DNA from: Metaruminococcus_A gallistercoris | GTDB taxonomy: Bacteria; Bacillota; Clostridia; Oscillospirales; Ruminococcaceae | Direction: 5' to 3' | Assembly: GCA_904394975.1 (NCBI GenBank) | Contig: CAJFNQ010000002.1 | Span: forward strand, 1 to 64,000 | DNA length: 64,000 bases | Shown: piece after piece, positions 25,558 through 33,926 of the stretch | Layout of the letters: each line of letters begins with the position of its first letter | Numbering within the stretch: the stretch's first letter is position 1 | Notes under the pieces: generated by a model | The model's input: the letters and a program-made list of their open reading frames with translations, nothing else | Databases searched by the model: none | Told to the model about the DNA's origin: nothing | Made by a program: the position numbers and the translations under genes

Positions 25558-26413
25558 CAAACCGTTTGACGAGCTTGCCCTGGAACGGCACGCTTACAAC
25601 ATGCGCCGGATGATCTGCGAGACCATCATCAACAACGGCGAAGGCCATGGTGGACCGGCGCTCTCCTGCACCGACATTCTGGCTGTGCTCTACATGAATG
25701 TCATGAACATTGACATGGATGACCCGACCGGTCCGGACTGTGACAAATTCCTGCTTTCCGCCGGGCACAAATGCCTTGCGCTTTACGCGGCGCTGGCAGA
25801 AAAAGGCATCATCGACAAAAAGGTCCTTTCCACCTACAACCAGCTCGGCACCCCTGTCCCGGGCCATCCGGACATGACCAAACTGCGCGGCGTACAGTTC
25901 TCCACCGGTTCGCTGGGCCACGGCCTCCCCATCGGCTGCGGACTTGCCAAAGCGGCAAAGATGCAGGGCAAGGATTATATGACCTACGTTCTCATGGGCG
26001 ACGGTGAGCACGGCGAAGGTTCTGTCTGGGAAGCGGCTGCTTATGCTGTGCACAACAAGCTGGATAATCTGGTTGCCATCATCGATGAAAACGGCTTGCA
26101 GATCAACGGTACGACCGCCGAAGTGCTCCGTCCGGCTCCGTTTGAGGACCGTTACGGCGGATTCGGCTGGGCGGTGAAATCCATCGACGGGCACAACCTC
26201 AAAGAGATTTACGACGCGCTCAACGCCGCACCGTTTGAAAAAGGAAAGCCGAGCCTGATCGTTGCCAAGACCCACAAGGGCCGCGGTATCTCCTTTATGG
26301 AAGATAACATCAACTACCATCACTGGCATCCGGGCGAGGAAGAAGCCAAAAAGGCCCTCGCGGAACTCGACGCAATGGATGCGGCACTCAAAGCAAAGGA
26401 GGCGGCGAAATAA
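25547..26413 (+). CDS. Transketolase, N-terminal (TPP-binding) subunit
   Basis: Half of a split transketolase. The 288-residue subunit binds thiamine diphosphate: GHGLPIGCGLAKAAK, the GDGEHGEGSVWEA TPP/Mg motif and IIDENGLQINGTT. GGAGGTG lies 7 nt before the ATG, inside the end of the isomerase gene. It overlaps the C-terminal subunit gene by one base (TAATG), so the subunits are made together. Split enzymes of this kind are common in anaerobes and in dedicated catabolic operons; the partners here imply a sugar-specific rather than pentose-phosphate housekeeping role, which is inference. Confidence 0.94.
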   Translation: MPTNKPFDELALERHAYNMRRMICETIINNGEGHGGPALSCTDILAVLYMNVMNIDMDDPTGPDCDKFLLSAGHKCLALYAALAEKGIIDKKVLSTYNQLGTPVPGHPDMTKLRGVQFSTGSLGHGLPIGCGLAKAAKMQGKDYMTYVLMGDGEHGEGSVWEAAAYAVHNKLDNLVAIIDENGLQINGTTAEVLRPAPFEDRYGGFGWAVKSIDGHNLKEIYDALNAAPFEKGKPSLIVAKTHKGRGISFMEDNINYHHWHPGEEEAKKALAELDAMDAALKAKEAAK

Positions 26414-27354
26414 TGGCAAAACAGGACCCGAGAAAGGTATTTGAAAAAGCGTTTCTGGAAATCGGCAAAGAGAACCCGAGGGTTGTCGGTGTCTCCTGCG
26501 ACTCGGCAAAAGGCGCCGGCATGTGGTCATTTGTTGAAGCGTTCCCGGAGCGTTATGTTGAAACCGGTATTTCTGAACAGAACGCCATCGGCATCGCGGC
26601 GGGACTTTCCCAGCAGGGATTCATCCCGGTCGTGGTCGCCATCAACCCGTTCCTCACCATGCGCAGCTATGAACAGGTGCGCGATGATGTAGGATACGTC
26701 AACATGAACGTGAAAATCGTTGGTTCCGGCGGCGGTCTTGCCTATTCGACACTGGGCTCCACCCATGAGACCATCGAGGACATTGCGGTCATGCGCACCA
26801 TCCCGCACCTGACCATCTTCACCCCTTGTGATGGATATGAGGTGGAACAGGCTATCCGCAAAGCAATTGAAATCGAAGGCCCGGTCTACATTCGTATGCC
26901 CCGCCAGGCGAGAGAGGATATCGCAGACCCCGCGACCCGCAGCTTTGTTCCGGGCAAGGCGGAAATCTTCGAAGGCGGCGACGATGTTGCCATTTTGGCG
27001 GCAGGCCCGCTGGTCAACGAAGCGCGTGAAGCAGCCGAACTGCTGAAAGAAAAAGGCATTCACGCGACCGTAGCGGACTTTATGACCGTGAAACCGCTGG
27101 ATGAAGAGGCGGTAAAAGCGCTTTATGCCAAAACCAAGATGCTCGTCTCGGTGGAAGAGCACTGCGACCGCGGCGGCCTTGGAACTGCTGTAGCGGAAAT
27201 CATCTGCTCCATCCGCAGCGACAAACCGCTCTACCGGCTCGGCATTCCGGAAGGCTCCAAAGAAGTTGGTCCGTATCTTGAAGTACTGGATCACTACGGA
27301 CTTTCCGGCAAAAAAATCGCAGACAAAATCGCGGACCTTTATAAAGCGCTGTAA
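26413..27354 (+). CDS. Transketolase, C-terminal (pyrimidine-binding) subunit
   Basis: The second half of the split transketolase, 313 residues. It carries the catalytic Glu that activates thiamine diphosphate in ETGISEQNAIGIAAGLS, the pyrimidine domain (about 1-170) and the transketolase C-terminal domain (about 190-310; VSVEEHCDRGGLGTAVAEI). AAAGGAGG precedes the ATG. Together with the preceding gene it would transfer a two-carbon ketol unit between a ketose (phosphate) and an aldose acceptor, yielding intermediates that enter glycolysis. Confidence 0.94.
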   Translation: MAKQDPRKVFEKAFLEIGKENPRVVGVSCDSAKGAGMWSFVEAFPERYVETGISEQNAIGIAAGLSQQGFIPVVVAINPFLTMRSYEQVRDDVGYVNMNVKIVGSGGGLAYSTLGSTHETIEDIAVMRTIPHLTIFTPCDGYEVEQAIRKAIEIEGPVYIRMPRQAREDIADPATRSFVPGKAEIFEGGDDVAILAAGPLVNEAREAAELLKEKGIHATVADFMTVKPLDEEAVKALYAKTKMLVSVEEHCDRGGLGTAVAEIICSIRSDKPLYRLGIPEGSKEVGPYLEVLDHYGLSGKKIADKIADLYKAL

Positions 27355-27371
27355 GGAGAAAGGCGAACACC

Positions 27372-28262
27372 ATGAACAAGATCTGCACCGGCGTATTTGC
27401 GCCGATCACCACGACATTTGACCCCGACGGCACCCTTAATCTGGACGCGATGCGGGAGAACGTGAAAAAATACGCGGCTTCCCCCATCCACGGGTATTTG
27501 GCGCTTGGCTCCAACGGCGAGAACAAGTCGCTGACCAATGAGGAGAAGATCGCGGTCGCAAAGGTCATCATTGAAAACAAGGCGCCTGAACAGATCGTGA
27601 TGGCGGGCTCGATTTTCGAATCGACCATGGAGACCATCGCATTTGCCAAAGAGATGGAGAAATTGGGGGCGGATTACATCACCCTGCTTTCCCCCTGCTA
27701 CTTCAAAAGCGCCATGAAGGATGAGGTTCTCATCCGTTACTTTACCGATGTTGCCTCTGCGGTGGATACCCCCTGCATGCTCTACAACGCACCGCAGTTC
27801 TGCGGCGGCATCACCCTGAGCCTGAACGTCATCAAAGAGTGCGCGAAGCACCCGAACATTGTCGGCATCAAGGATTCGTCTTCCGGCAACGTGGAGAAAA
27901 TCGCCCTCAGTGTACCGAAGGACTTCCAGGTGCTCTCCGGTTCGGCCAACACCTTCTTGAGCTGCCTGTTAAACGGCGGCATCGGCGGAGTCATCTCGCT
28001 GGCAAACAGTGTGCCGGACGTGGTCTGCCGCCTGTATGATTATTTCGTAAAAGGCGAGCTTGCAAAAGCGGCTGCGCTCAACCGCGAAGTCATCAAAGCA
28101 AATATGGGTGTTTCTGGAAAATACGGAGTCGCCGGCGTAAAATACGCCATGGACTTAAACGGATTCTTCGGCGGTGCGCCGCGTCTGCCGCTCCTCCCCA
28201 TTTCGGAAGAAGGCAAACAGGCTGTACGCGCTTGTCTGGACGCCGCGGATTTCTCACTGTAA
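27372..28262 (+). CDS. DapA/NanA-superfamily lyase (dihydrodipicolinate synthase-like)
   Basis: A class I, Schiff-base aldolase or dehydratase acting on a 2-keto acid. The 296-residue TIM barrel keeps Tyr138 (LYNAP) and the Schiff-base Lys167 (GIKDSS). The carboxylate-binding motif is GSNGE rather than the GTTGE of true DapA, and the usual Arg after YNxP (YNVPGR) is replaced by Gln (YNAPQF). This argues against dihydrodipicolinate synthase. A 2-keto-3-deoxy-sugar-acid aldolase or a related lyase fits the catabolic setting better. It is the last gene of the operon, with AAGGAG about 14 nt before the ATG and a terminator after it. Confidence 0.88.
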   Translation: MNKICTGVFAPITTTFDPDGTLNLDAMRENVKKYAASPIHGYLALGSNGENKSLTNEEKIAVAKVIIENKAPEQIVMAGSIFESTMETIAFAKEMEKLGADYITLLSPCYFKSAMKDEVLIRYFTDVASAVDTPCMLYNAPQFCGGITLSLNVIKECAKHPNIVGIKDSSSGNVEKIALSVPKDFQVLSGSANTFLSCLLNGGIGGVISLANSVPDVVCRLYDYFVKGELAKAAALNREVIKANMGVSGKYGVAGVKYAMDLNGFFGGAPRLPLLPISEEGKQAVRACLDAADFSL

Positions 28263-28282
28263 ATACACGAATATTCCCAATC

Positions 28283-28317
28283 AAAAAGAGACCTGTGTTA
28301 ACACGGGTCTCTTTTTT
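28283..28317 (+). terminator. Terminator of the GntR-sugar operon
   Basis: AAAAAGAGACC pairs with GGTCTCTTTTT around an inner GTGT/ACAC stem. Confidence 0.88.
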
Positions 28318-28826
28318 GTTTTGTTATTCCTTTGGCTGGAACAGTTTCGGTACAAGGCTCTTTTCAAACACGGTACGAAATAAGCCACCGCTTATACAAC
28401 GCTCTGGGCTTTTCATGGTTTGGCACAGACTCGTTTTTGGGACGGGACAGCGGCTGCAATAAAAACAACCATCGAGCCGCTCTTTCACGTTTACCAGCCG
28501 ACGTTCCCTTTGCGGATTTTTCCAGCCGCCGACACAAGCGAAGGTCGTGCCTTCCCCGTGCCAGATCGGAACGCTTTGTAAACACCGAAGGGAGACGACC
28601 ACCTTACGCAAAACTGTCCTCATCGGCGGTTCCCGTCGGTTACGGCTCACTCTGCAAAACTCTTTTCACAAACAAGCCACTCACATTTTGACTGCAGCCA
28701 TCACCCGGAGAACCGCTCAAGATGATTCATCCGCTGTCTTACATGGCGTTAAGAAGAAGACAATCTTCAAACTATTTGTATATTTTTATGTTTATAATAC
28801 AAATCGCAATTAATATTTTATTACGT
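28318..28826. other. Long intergenic stretch, no supported gene
   Basis: About 500 bp between two terminators. Minus-strand frame 28324-28650 could encode 108 residues with a CFYCSRC cluster, but I see no ribosome site and no family. The right part (28760-28826) is very AT-rich. No tRNA or RNA family is recognised; it may be gene decay. Confidence 0.45.
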
Positions 28827-28855
28827 TTTGTATTATTTTATCAGAATAATACAAA
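28827..28855. repeat. Perfect 11-bp inverted repeat after the membrane protein gene
   Basis: TTTGTATTATT and AATAATACAAA with a 7-nt spacer, abutting the stop codon of the leftward membrane-protein gene. A partly matching copy (ATAATACAAAT) lies at 28794-28804. It may serve as a weak terminator for that gene. Confidence 0.6.
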
Positions 28856-29632
28856 TTATAGCCCATACCAGTAGGTATATACATTTTCGCCAAACGGTTC
28901 GTAATACGGGTCGCTTTGGCTTTGCGGAATCTCATCGCCGTGCATCTTCCCGTTTCGGGTGATGGCGATCCCTTCTACCGATTGGAGGGACGCGCCGAAT
29001 GAGAACAACACCGTATCCGGGTCAGCTAAGACGATTTCGCACACACCCGTCTGAGCGCCGAGAAAGCCTGCGTCCCATTTGAAAGAATCGGAAACGATGT
29101 CTGAAATATCGTCAAACAGGCCAGGGTGGTCGACGTCGTATTCATCACCGGGGTTGATTTTTCCCTCATCGTAAAGCGCGAACATTTGCGAAGCGACCGT
29201 GTTGTATGCCCCCTGCCAGATGGCATACCGCTCCCGGCTGGTAAAAAACGGCAGCAGAATGCTGAACACAGTCAACAAAACGGAAAGCAGAACTACAATG
29301 AGAATCTTCCACCAACAGTTGAGAGTAGAACCCTTCTCCCCTTCTTCACGGACGGCCTGTTTTCGTTTTCGCAAAAAAAGCACCAGCTCAACGACCCCGA
29401 CAATCAGAAAAGCAACTGCGGCAAAGCAAAAGAGCAATGAGCCAAGGCCATATCCCAAATAGGCCAAGAGGCTTCCTTCAATCGCGATTTTGGACGGCAA
29501 TGCAACAGCAAGCCCTGCCCAAAGAAAAACAAGGCCGAACATCCAGCGCTTTTTCTTCCAGCGTGCCAACAAAACGTAAGACACAACAGCGAGTGCAAGC
29601 AACACAATCCAGATCAATATGGTTAAAATCAC
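28856..29632 (-). CDS. Hypothetical multi-pass membrane protein
   Basis: No family recognised. The 258-residue protein has two or three N-terminal helices (about 1-22, 30-48, 55-87), a charged loop, another helix (about 106-128) and an acidic C-terminal domain (about 130-258) probably outside the membrane (GDEYDVDHPGLFDDISDIVS). The start is GTG at 29632 with CGAGG upstream. It precedes no other gene closely; guaB upstream ends in its own terminator. Function unknown. Confidence 0.7.
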   Translation of the reverse strand: MILTILIWIVLLALAVVSYVLLARWKKKRWMFGLVFLWAGLAVALPSKIAIEGSLLAYLGYGLGSLLFCFAAVAFLIVGVVELVLFLRKRKQAVREEGEKGSTLNCWWKILIVVLLSVLLTVFSILLPFFTSRERYAIWQGAYNTVASQMFALYDEGKINPGDEYDVDHPGLFDDISDIVSDSFKWDAGFLGAQTGVCEIVLADPDTVLFSFGASLQSVEGIAITRNGKMHGDEIPQSQSDPYYEPFGENVYTYWYGL

Positions 29633-29664
29633 AATACGCCTCGTATAATTTTCTTAAAAAATAC

Positions 29665-29690
29665 AAAAACAGGGATTTCTCCCTGTTTTT
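29665..29690 (-). terminator. Terminator of guaB
   Basis: AAAACAGGG/CCCTGTTTT perfect stem with T-run, 20 bp past the guaB stop. Confidence 0.85.
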
Positions 29691-29710
29691 GATTCCGTTT
29701 ATTTTTCTGC

Positions 29711-31183
29711 TCAGATGGAAACCGAGTAGTTCGGAGCCTCTTTGGTGATGTAAATATCATGCGGATGGCTTTCTTTCAAACCTGCGCCGGTAATCTTCAC
29801 AAACTGGGCTTTTTCGTGCAGCTGCTCAATGGTCTCACAGCCACAGTAACCCATACCAGAACGGATACCGCCAACCAGCTGATAAACCGTATCAGACAAA
29901 GCGCCTTTGAACGGTACACGGCCTTCTACGCCTTCCGGAACCAGTTTCTGGTTGTTCTGCTGGAAGTAACGGTCTTTGGAGCCTTTCGCCATAGCGCCGA
30001 GGCTGCCCATGCCGCGGTAAACTTTAAACTGACGGCCCTGATAAATTTCCGTATCGCCCGGAGCCTCTTCGCATCCCGCAAGCAGAGAACCGAGCATAAC
30101 GGTGGAAGCGCCTGCCGCAAGTGCTTTTACAATATCGCCGGAATATTTGATACCGCCGTCCGCGATAACCGGGATGTTATATTTCTGCGCGACACAGCAA
30201 ACATCATACACAGCGGTGATCTGCGGAACGCCGATGCCCGCAACTACACGGGTGGTGCAGATGGACCCAGGTCCGATACCGACCTTGACACAGTCAGCGC
30301 CTGCTTCGATCAGCTCTTCCGCCGCTTCAGCAGTCGCGATATTACCCGCGATGAGCGCAACTTCCGGATATGCTTTTTTCACCTTGCGCACACACTCGAT
30401 GATGCCGTGGCTGTGACCGTGTGCCGAGTCGAGGACCAGTACGTCGACCTGCGCGTCAACCAACGCGGCGGTGCGTTCCAGAACATCAGCTGTTACACCG
30501 ATGGCGGCGCCGCAGAGCAGACGGCCGCTCTTATCACGCGCGGAATTCGGGTACTGTACTGCTTTTTCAATATCTTTAATGGTGATGAGACCCTTGAGCA
30601 TGCCGTTTTCATCCACCAGCGGGAGCTTTTCGATTTTATGACGGCGAAGAATCTCCTGCGCCTGCTCCAGCGTGGTGCCGACCGGCGCGGTGACCAGATT
30701 GTCTTTGGTCATAACGTCTTTGATTTTGGTGTTATAATCGGTGAGGAAACGAAGGTCACGGTTGGTGAGGATGCCGACCAGCTTACCGTTTTCCACAATC
30801 GGTACACCGGAAATTTTAAATTTGCCCATCAGTTCGTTGGCGTCGGTCACATAATGTTCCGGCCCGAGAGAGAACGGGTTGACGATAACGCCGTTTTCCG
30901 AACGTTTGACCTTATCGACCTCTTCCGCCTGCGCGTCGATGCTCATGTTTTTATGAATGATACCGATTCCGCCTTCTCTGGCAATCGCAATCGCCATTTT
31001 GGTTTCGGTGACAGTGTCCATAGCCGCTGTGATGAGCGGTGTATTCAAATAAATATCTCTTGCCAGACGTGATTTTAAACAAACCTCATTCGGCAGTACA
31101 TCCGATTTTGCGGGAATGAGCAGTACATCATCAAACGTAAGCCCTTCTTTAACAAATTTTTTCTCATAATTTGTTTCCAGCAT
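29711..31183 (-). CDS. guaB: IMP dehydrogenase
   Basis: Oxidises IMP to XMP with NAD, the committed step of guanine nucleotide synthesis. The 490-residue protein begins with the barrel (KEGLTFDDVLLIP), carries two CBS motifs (about 95-210), and keeps the catalytic loop GIGPGSICTTR with Cys309 and the YRGMGSLGAM flap region. AAGGATGGA precedes the ATG. It appears monocistronic, with its own promoter and terminator. No purine riboswitch is visible upstream. Confidence 0.97.
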   Translation of the reverse strand: MLETNYEKKFVKEGLTFDDVLLIPAKSDVLPNEVCLKSRLARDIYLNTPLITAAMDTVTETKMAIAIAREGGIGIIHKNMSIDAQAEEVDKVKRSENGVIVNPFSLGPEHYVTDANELMGKFKISGVPIVENGKLVGILTNRDLRFLTDYNTKIKDVMTKDNLVTAPVGTTLEQAQEILRRHKIEKLPLVDENGMLKGLITIKDIEKAVQYPNSARDKSGRLLCGAAIGVTADVLERTAALVDAQVDVLVLDSAHGHSHGIIECVRKVKKAYPEVALIAGNIATAEAAEELIEAGADCVKVGIGPGSICTTRVVAGIGVPQITAVYDVCCVAQKYNIPVIADGGIKYSGDIVKALAAGASTVMLGSLLAGCEEAPGDTEIYQGRQFKVYRGMGSLGAMAKGSKDRYFQQNNQKLVPEGVEGRVPFKGALSDTVYQLVGGIRSGMGYCGCETIEQLHEKAQFVKITGAGLKESHPHDIYITKEAPNYSVSI

Positions 31184-31239
31184 ATCCGTTCCATCCTTTC
31201 CTCATTTTCATTCTTTGTTTGATATTCTATATTTCGACT

Positions 31240-31269
31240 ATTTTACCACTTTTCCACCTGTTTTTGCAA
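31240..31269 (-). promoter_or_regulatory. Putative promoter of guaB
   Basis: On the minus strand TTGCAA, 18 bp, TGG-TAAAAT (extended -10), about 57 bp before the guaB ATG. Confidence 0.5.
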
Positions 31270-31467
31270 TGGTGAAACTGTGGAAATTTACCCAGGTATC
31301 CCCTTGAAATTCCACCATTTTTACGAACCCGGATTTCAACCGCTTTTAAAAGCAATCCGCCCTGTTTTTCGGGCGCAAAAATCGCAGGATTTTTTACCGT
31401 TTACTCGCAGAAAAACCTTTTTTAGGGGATGCAGAAAAGCCATTGATTCGGCCGGCTTACTCCCCGG
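31270..31467. other. Intergenic stretch upstream of guaB
   Basis: No ORF with a ribosome site. A 12-bp palindrome GCTTTTAAAAGC occurs near 31341. I see no clear terminator for the leftward thioesterase gene, so some readthrough into guaB is possible. Confidence 0.4.
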
Positions 31468-32199
31468 TCATTGGCCGATTGCCGCTTCAAAGCAAAGTGT
31501 TCCGTCCGCCTTCCGCCCGCGCACAACCGTTTCACCGTTCGAGTCAGCGGTCGACAGAGTCAACTCATCTCCAAAGGTTGCTTCCGCACTGTAATGAATG
31601 CGGAAATCCCGAACCGGACGCGCTGCCTGCTCCAGATCAAACAGGTCAAACGCCATATCGGCATAAACGGCGTGATACACATGGCGGTTATTATCTAAGT
31701 CCGAAAACCGCACCGGACGGCAGCCCTTTTGCTGTTCCGGTTCATCGGTTCGGATGCGGCCAAAAGGCAGTACATCCGCTTGCTTTTCAGGGTGAAGATC
31801 CGGGTGAAAATCATGCGCGGCAGGGCGCAGAATCTGCCTGGACACCGGGTCGGCTAACAGCCATGAACTGGAAGCGGAAACCAGTAGCGCACCATCCTCC
31901 CCATAAACTTCAAAATCACGGAAAAACCGCGCGCCCTTAATTTCCCGTTCCCAGGTCCAAACACGAACGGTCTGGTTTCCGCGCGGCACGCTATGAAACC
32001 GAACGCTCTCCCCGGCCAGCAGAAACACCATTCCCTTTTTCCAAAGCAGGTCGTGGCCGAACCCCTTGGCGTCGTAGTGAAGTTCAGAAATATCAGCAAG
32101 GTAACGCAGCAGCGCGGATACCTTTATTTTGCCCGTATAGTCACAATCATAAAACCGAATGTTGTATTCTTTCTCAAACCCAAACGGTACTTGCCGCAT
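31468..32199 (-). CDS. Acyl-ACP thioesterase (FatA/FatB type)
   Basis: Releases fatty acids from acyl carrier protein; bacterial forms adjust chain length or make free fatty acids. The 243-residue protein contains two hot-dog domains: the first with FEKEYNIRFYDCDYTGKIKV and the second with the conserved catalytic-type segment SDLDNNRHVYHAVYADMAFD (Asp/Asn/His as in plant FatB). The ATG at 32199 (MRQVPFGF) has AAAGGATG about 8 nt upstream; longer starts have none. It has its own near-consensus promoter. Confidence 0.9.
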   Translation of the reverse strand: MRQVPFGFEKEYNIRFYDCDYTGKIKVSALLRYLADISELHYDAKGFGHDLLWKKGMVFLLAGESVRFHSVPRGNQTVRVWTWEREIKGARFFRDFEVYGEDGALLVSASSSWLLADPVSRQILRPAAHDFHPDLHPEKQADVLPFGRIRTDEPEQQKGCRPVRFSDLDNNRHVYHAVYADMAFDLFDLEQAARPVRDFRIHYSAEATFGDELTLSTADSNGETVVRGRKADGTLCFEAAIGQ

Positions 32200-32328
32200 A
32201 TCTGGCATCCTTTCCAGCAGTATACAAAGCGGCCGCTTCCGAAAACAGGAAACAGCCGAACCAACCCAAAACAAACAAATCAAATAACAATACGGCATGA
32301 CTCAAACATCAGCCATATGTGTATTTTC

Positions 32329-32357
32329 ATACTAGCACGGAACCGACGTGAAGTCAA
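32329..32357 (-). promoter_or_regulatory. Sigma-A promoter of the thioesterase gene
   Basis: On the minus strand TTGACT, 17 bp, TAGTAT, about 130 bp before the ATG. Confidence 0.7.
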
Positions 32358-32474
32358 CGGGGCCGGGGAATTGTTTTTCCGCCTTTGCGTATCAAAACGG
32401 GGTACCGGCAGATGAGTTCAGACGATTTGCCATAATAAACCGGCGTTTTCGGCACTGTTCGGTTTTGGGCGTTC

Positions 32475-32512
32475 GAGTTTTCCACAATCCCAGGCGGCGG
32501 TGTGGAAAACTC
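32475..32512. repeat. Perfect 12-bp inverted repeat with DnaA-box-like arms
   Basis: GAGTTTTCCACA and TGTGGAAAACTC are separated by 14 nt. Each arm holds TTTTCCACA, one base from the canonical DnaA box. It lies between serS and the thioesterase gene. It could instead be a weak hairpin. Confidence 0.6.
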
Positions 32513-32577
32513 CGTTTTATATAAGATAAAACGCTTTGATTTCAACTGTTTTTGGTATCACTTTTTTGAAGCATAAC

Positions 32578-32607
32578 AAAAACGGATGGGATAAACCCAT
32601 CCGTTTT
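32578..32607 (-). terminator. Terminator of the parA-parB-serS transcript
   Basis: AAAACGGATGGG/CCCATCCGTTTT, loop ATAAA, 5 bp past the serS stop. Confidence 0.88.
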
Positions 32608-32611
32608 ACAA

Positions 32612-33889
32612 TCAGCGAATCTCGTCGCAGCGCATATAAGAGCGCAGCGCTTCCGGAATGCGGATGCTTCCGTCCGCCTGCAGGTTGTTTTCCAAAAAGG
32701 CGATCAGCATACGCGGCGGAGCAACAACCGTATTGTTGAGGGTGTGCGGGAAATAGATTCCCTTGTCCTTCCCTTTCACACGGATGCCGAGACGGCGTGC
32801 CTGCGCGTCACCCAGATTGGAGCAGCTGCCCACCTCAAAATATTTTTTCTGCCGCGGAGACCAAGCCTCTACGTCAATACTCTTGACCTTCAGGTCCGCA
32901 AGGTCGCCGGAACAGCACTCAAGCGTGCGGACCGGGATATCCAGAGAGCGGAAAAAGTCAACGGTGTTCATATACAGTTTTTTGAACCAGTCCATGCTCT
33001 CTTCCGGCTCACAGACGACGATCATTTCCTGTTTTTCAAACTGGTGGATACGGTAAACGCCCCGTTCCTCAATGCCGTGCGCGCCCACCTCTTTGCGGAA
33101 GCAGGGAGAATAGCTGGTGAGGGTCTGCGGAAGCTTGCTCTGGTCGAGAATGGTGTCAATAAACTTGCCGATCATGGAATGTTCGCTCGTACCGATGAGA
33201 TAGAGGTCTTCCCCTTCGATCTTATACATCATGTTTTCCATCTCAGAGAAGCTCATGACCCCGTCAACAACGCCCCGGCGGATCATAAACGGCGGGATAT
33301 AATAGGTAAAGCCCCGGTCGACCATAAAATCACGCGCGTAGGAAAGAATCGCGGAATGCAGCAGAGCGATTGGCCCGCAGAGATAATAAAACCCGTTGCC
33401 GCTGGTTTTACGGGCACTGTCAAGGTCAATGCCGTTTACCTTTTCCATGATATCCACATGGTAAGGAACTTCAAAATCCGGAACGACCGGTTCACCGAAC
33501 CGTTCCAGCTCCACATTTTCGCTGTCATCCTTGCCGATGGGGACTGAAGGATCGATGATATTCGGAATGACCATCATACGCTTTTTGATCTCGGCGGAAA
33601 GGGTCTCTTCCTTTCCTTCCAGCTCAGCGAGTTCCGCGGCCATTTCGGTGACCTTCTTCTTGGTCTCTTCCGCTTCCTCCCGTTTGCCCTGTGCCATGAG
33701 TTTTCCAATCTCTTTGCTGATGGAATTTCTCTGGCTTCTCAAATAGTCACAGCGGGTTTTCGACTCGCGGAATTCCCGGTCAAGCGCGATGACCTCGTCC
33801 ACAAGCGGCAGTTTCTCATCCTGAAACTTCTTTTTGATGTTCTCTTTTACGAGTTCCGGTTCATTCCGAAGGAATTTGATATCCAGCAT
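32612..33889 (-). CDS. serS: Seryl-tRNA synthetase
   Basis: Charges tRNA(Ser) with serine. The 425-residue class II enzyme has the N-terminal coiled-coil tRNA arm (about 30-100), motif 2 (PCFRKEVGAHGIEERGVYRIHQF) split over 260-285 and motif 3 (NTVVAPPRMLIAFLENNL) at the end. The ATG at 33889 (MLDIKFLRNEP) has AAAGGAG upstream, in the usual family position. It lies 37 bp after parB with no T-box leader, so it is transcribed with the partition genes, as in several clostridia. Confidence 0.96.
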   Translation of the reverse strand: MLDIKFLRNEPELVKENIKKKFQDEKLPLVDEVIALDREFRESKTRCDYLRSQRNSISKEIGKLMAQGKREEAEETKKKVTEMAAELAELEGKEETLSAEIKKRMMVIPNIIDPSVPIGKDDSENVELERFGEPVVPDFEVPYHVDIMEKVNGIDLDSARKTSGNGFYYLCGPIALLHSAILSYARDFMVDRGFTYYIPPFMIRRGVVDGVMSFSEMENMMYKIEGEDLYLIGTSEHSMIGKFIDTILDQSKLPQTLTSYSPCFRKEVGAHGIEERGVYRIHQFEKQEMIVVCEPEESMDWFKKLYMNTVDFFRSLDIPVRTLECCSGDLADLKVKSIDVEAWSPRQKKYFEVGSCSNLGDAQARRLGIRVKGKDKGIYFPHTLNNTVVAPPRMLIAFLENNLQADGSIRIPEALRSYMRCDEIR

Positions 33890-33926
33890 GTTTACTCTTC
33901 TCCTTTTTGTTTCCACAAATTACCAT

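Noticed and set aside
28324..28650. Minus-strand frame with a CFYCSRCP cluster
   Set aside because: No ribosome site, promoter or family; more likely non-coding or decayed DNA.
33890..33926. T-box leader before serS
   Set aside because: Only 37 bp separate parB and serS, too short for a T-box, and no T-box core sequence is visible.
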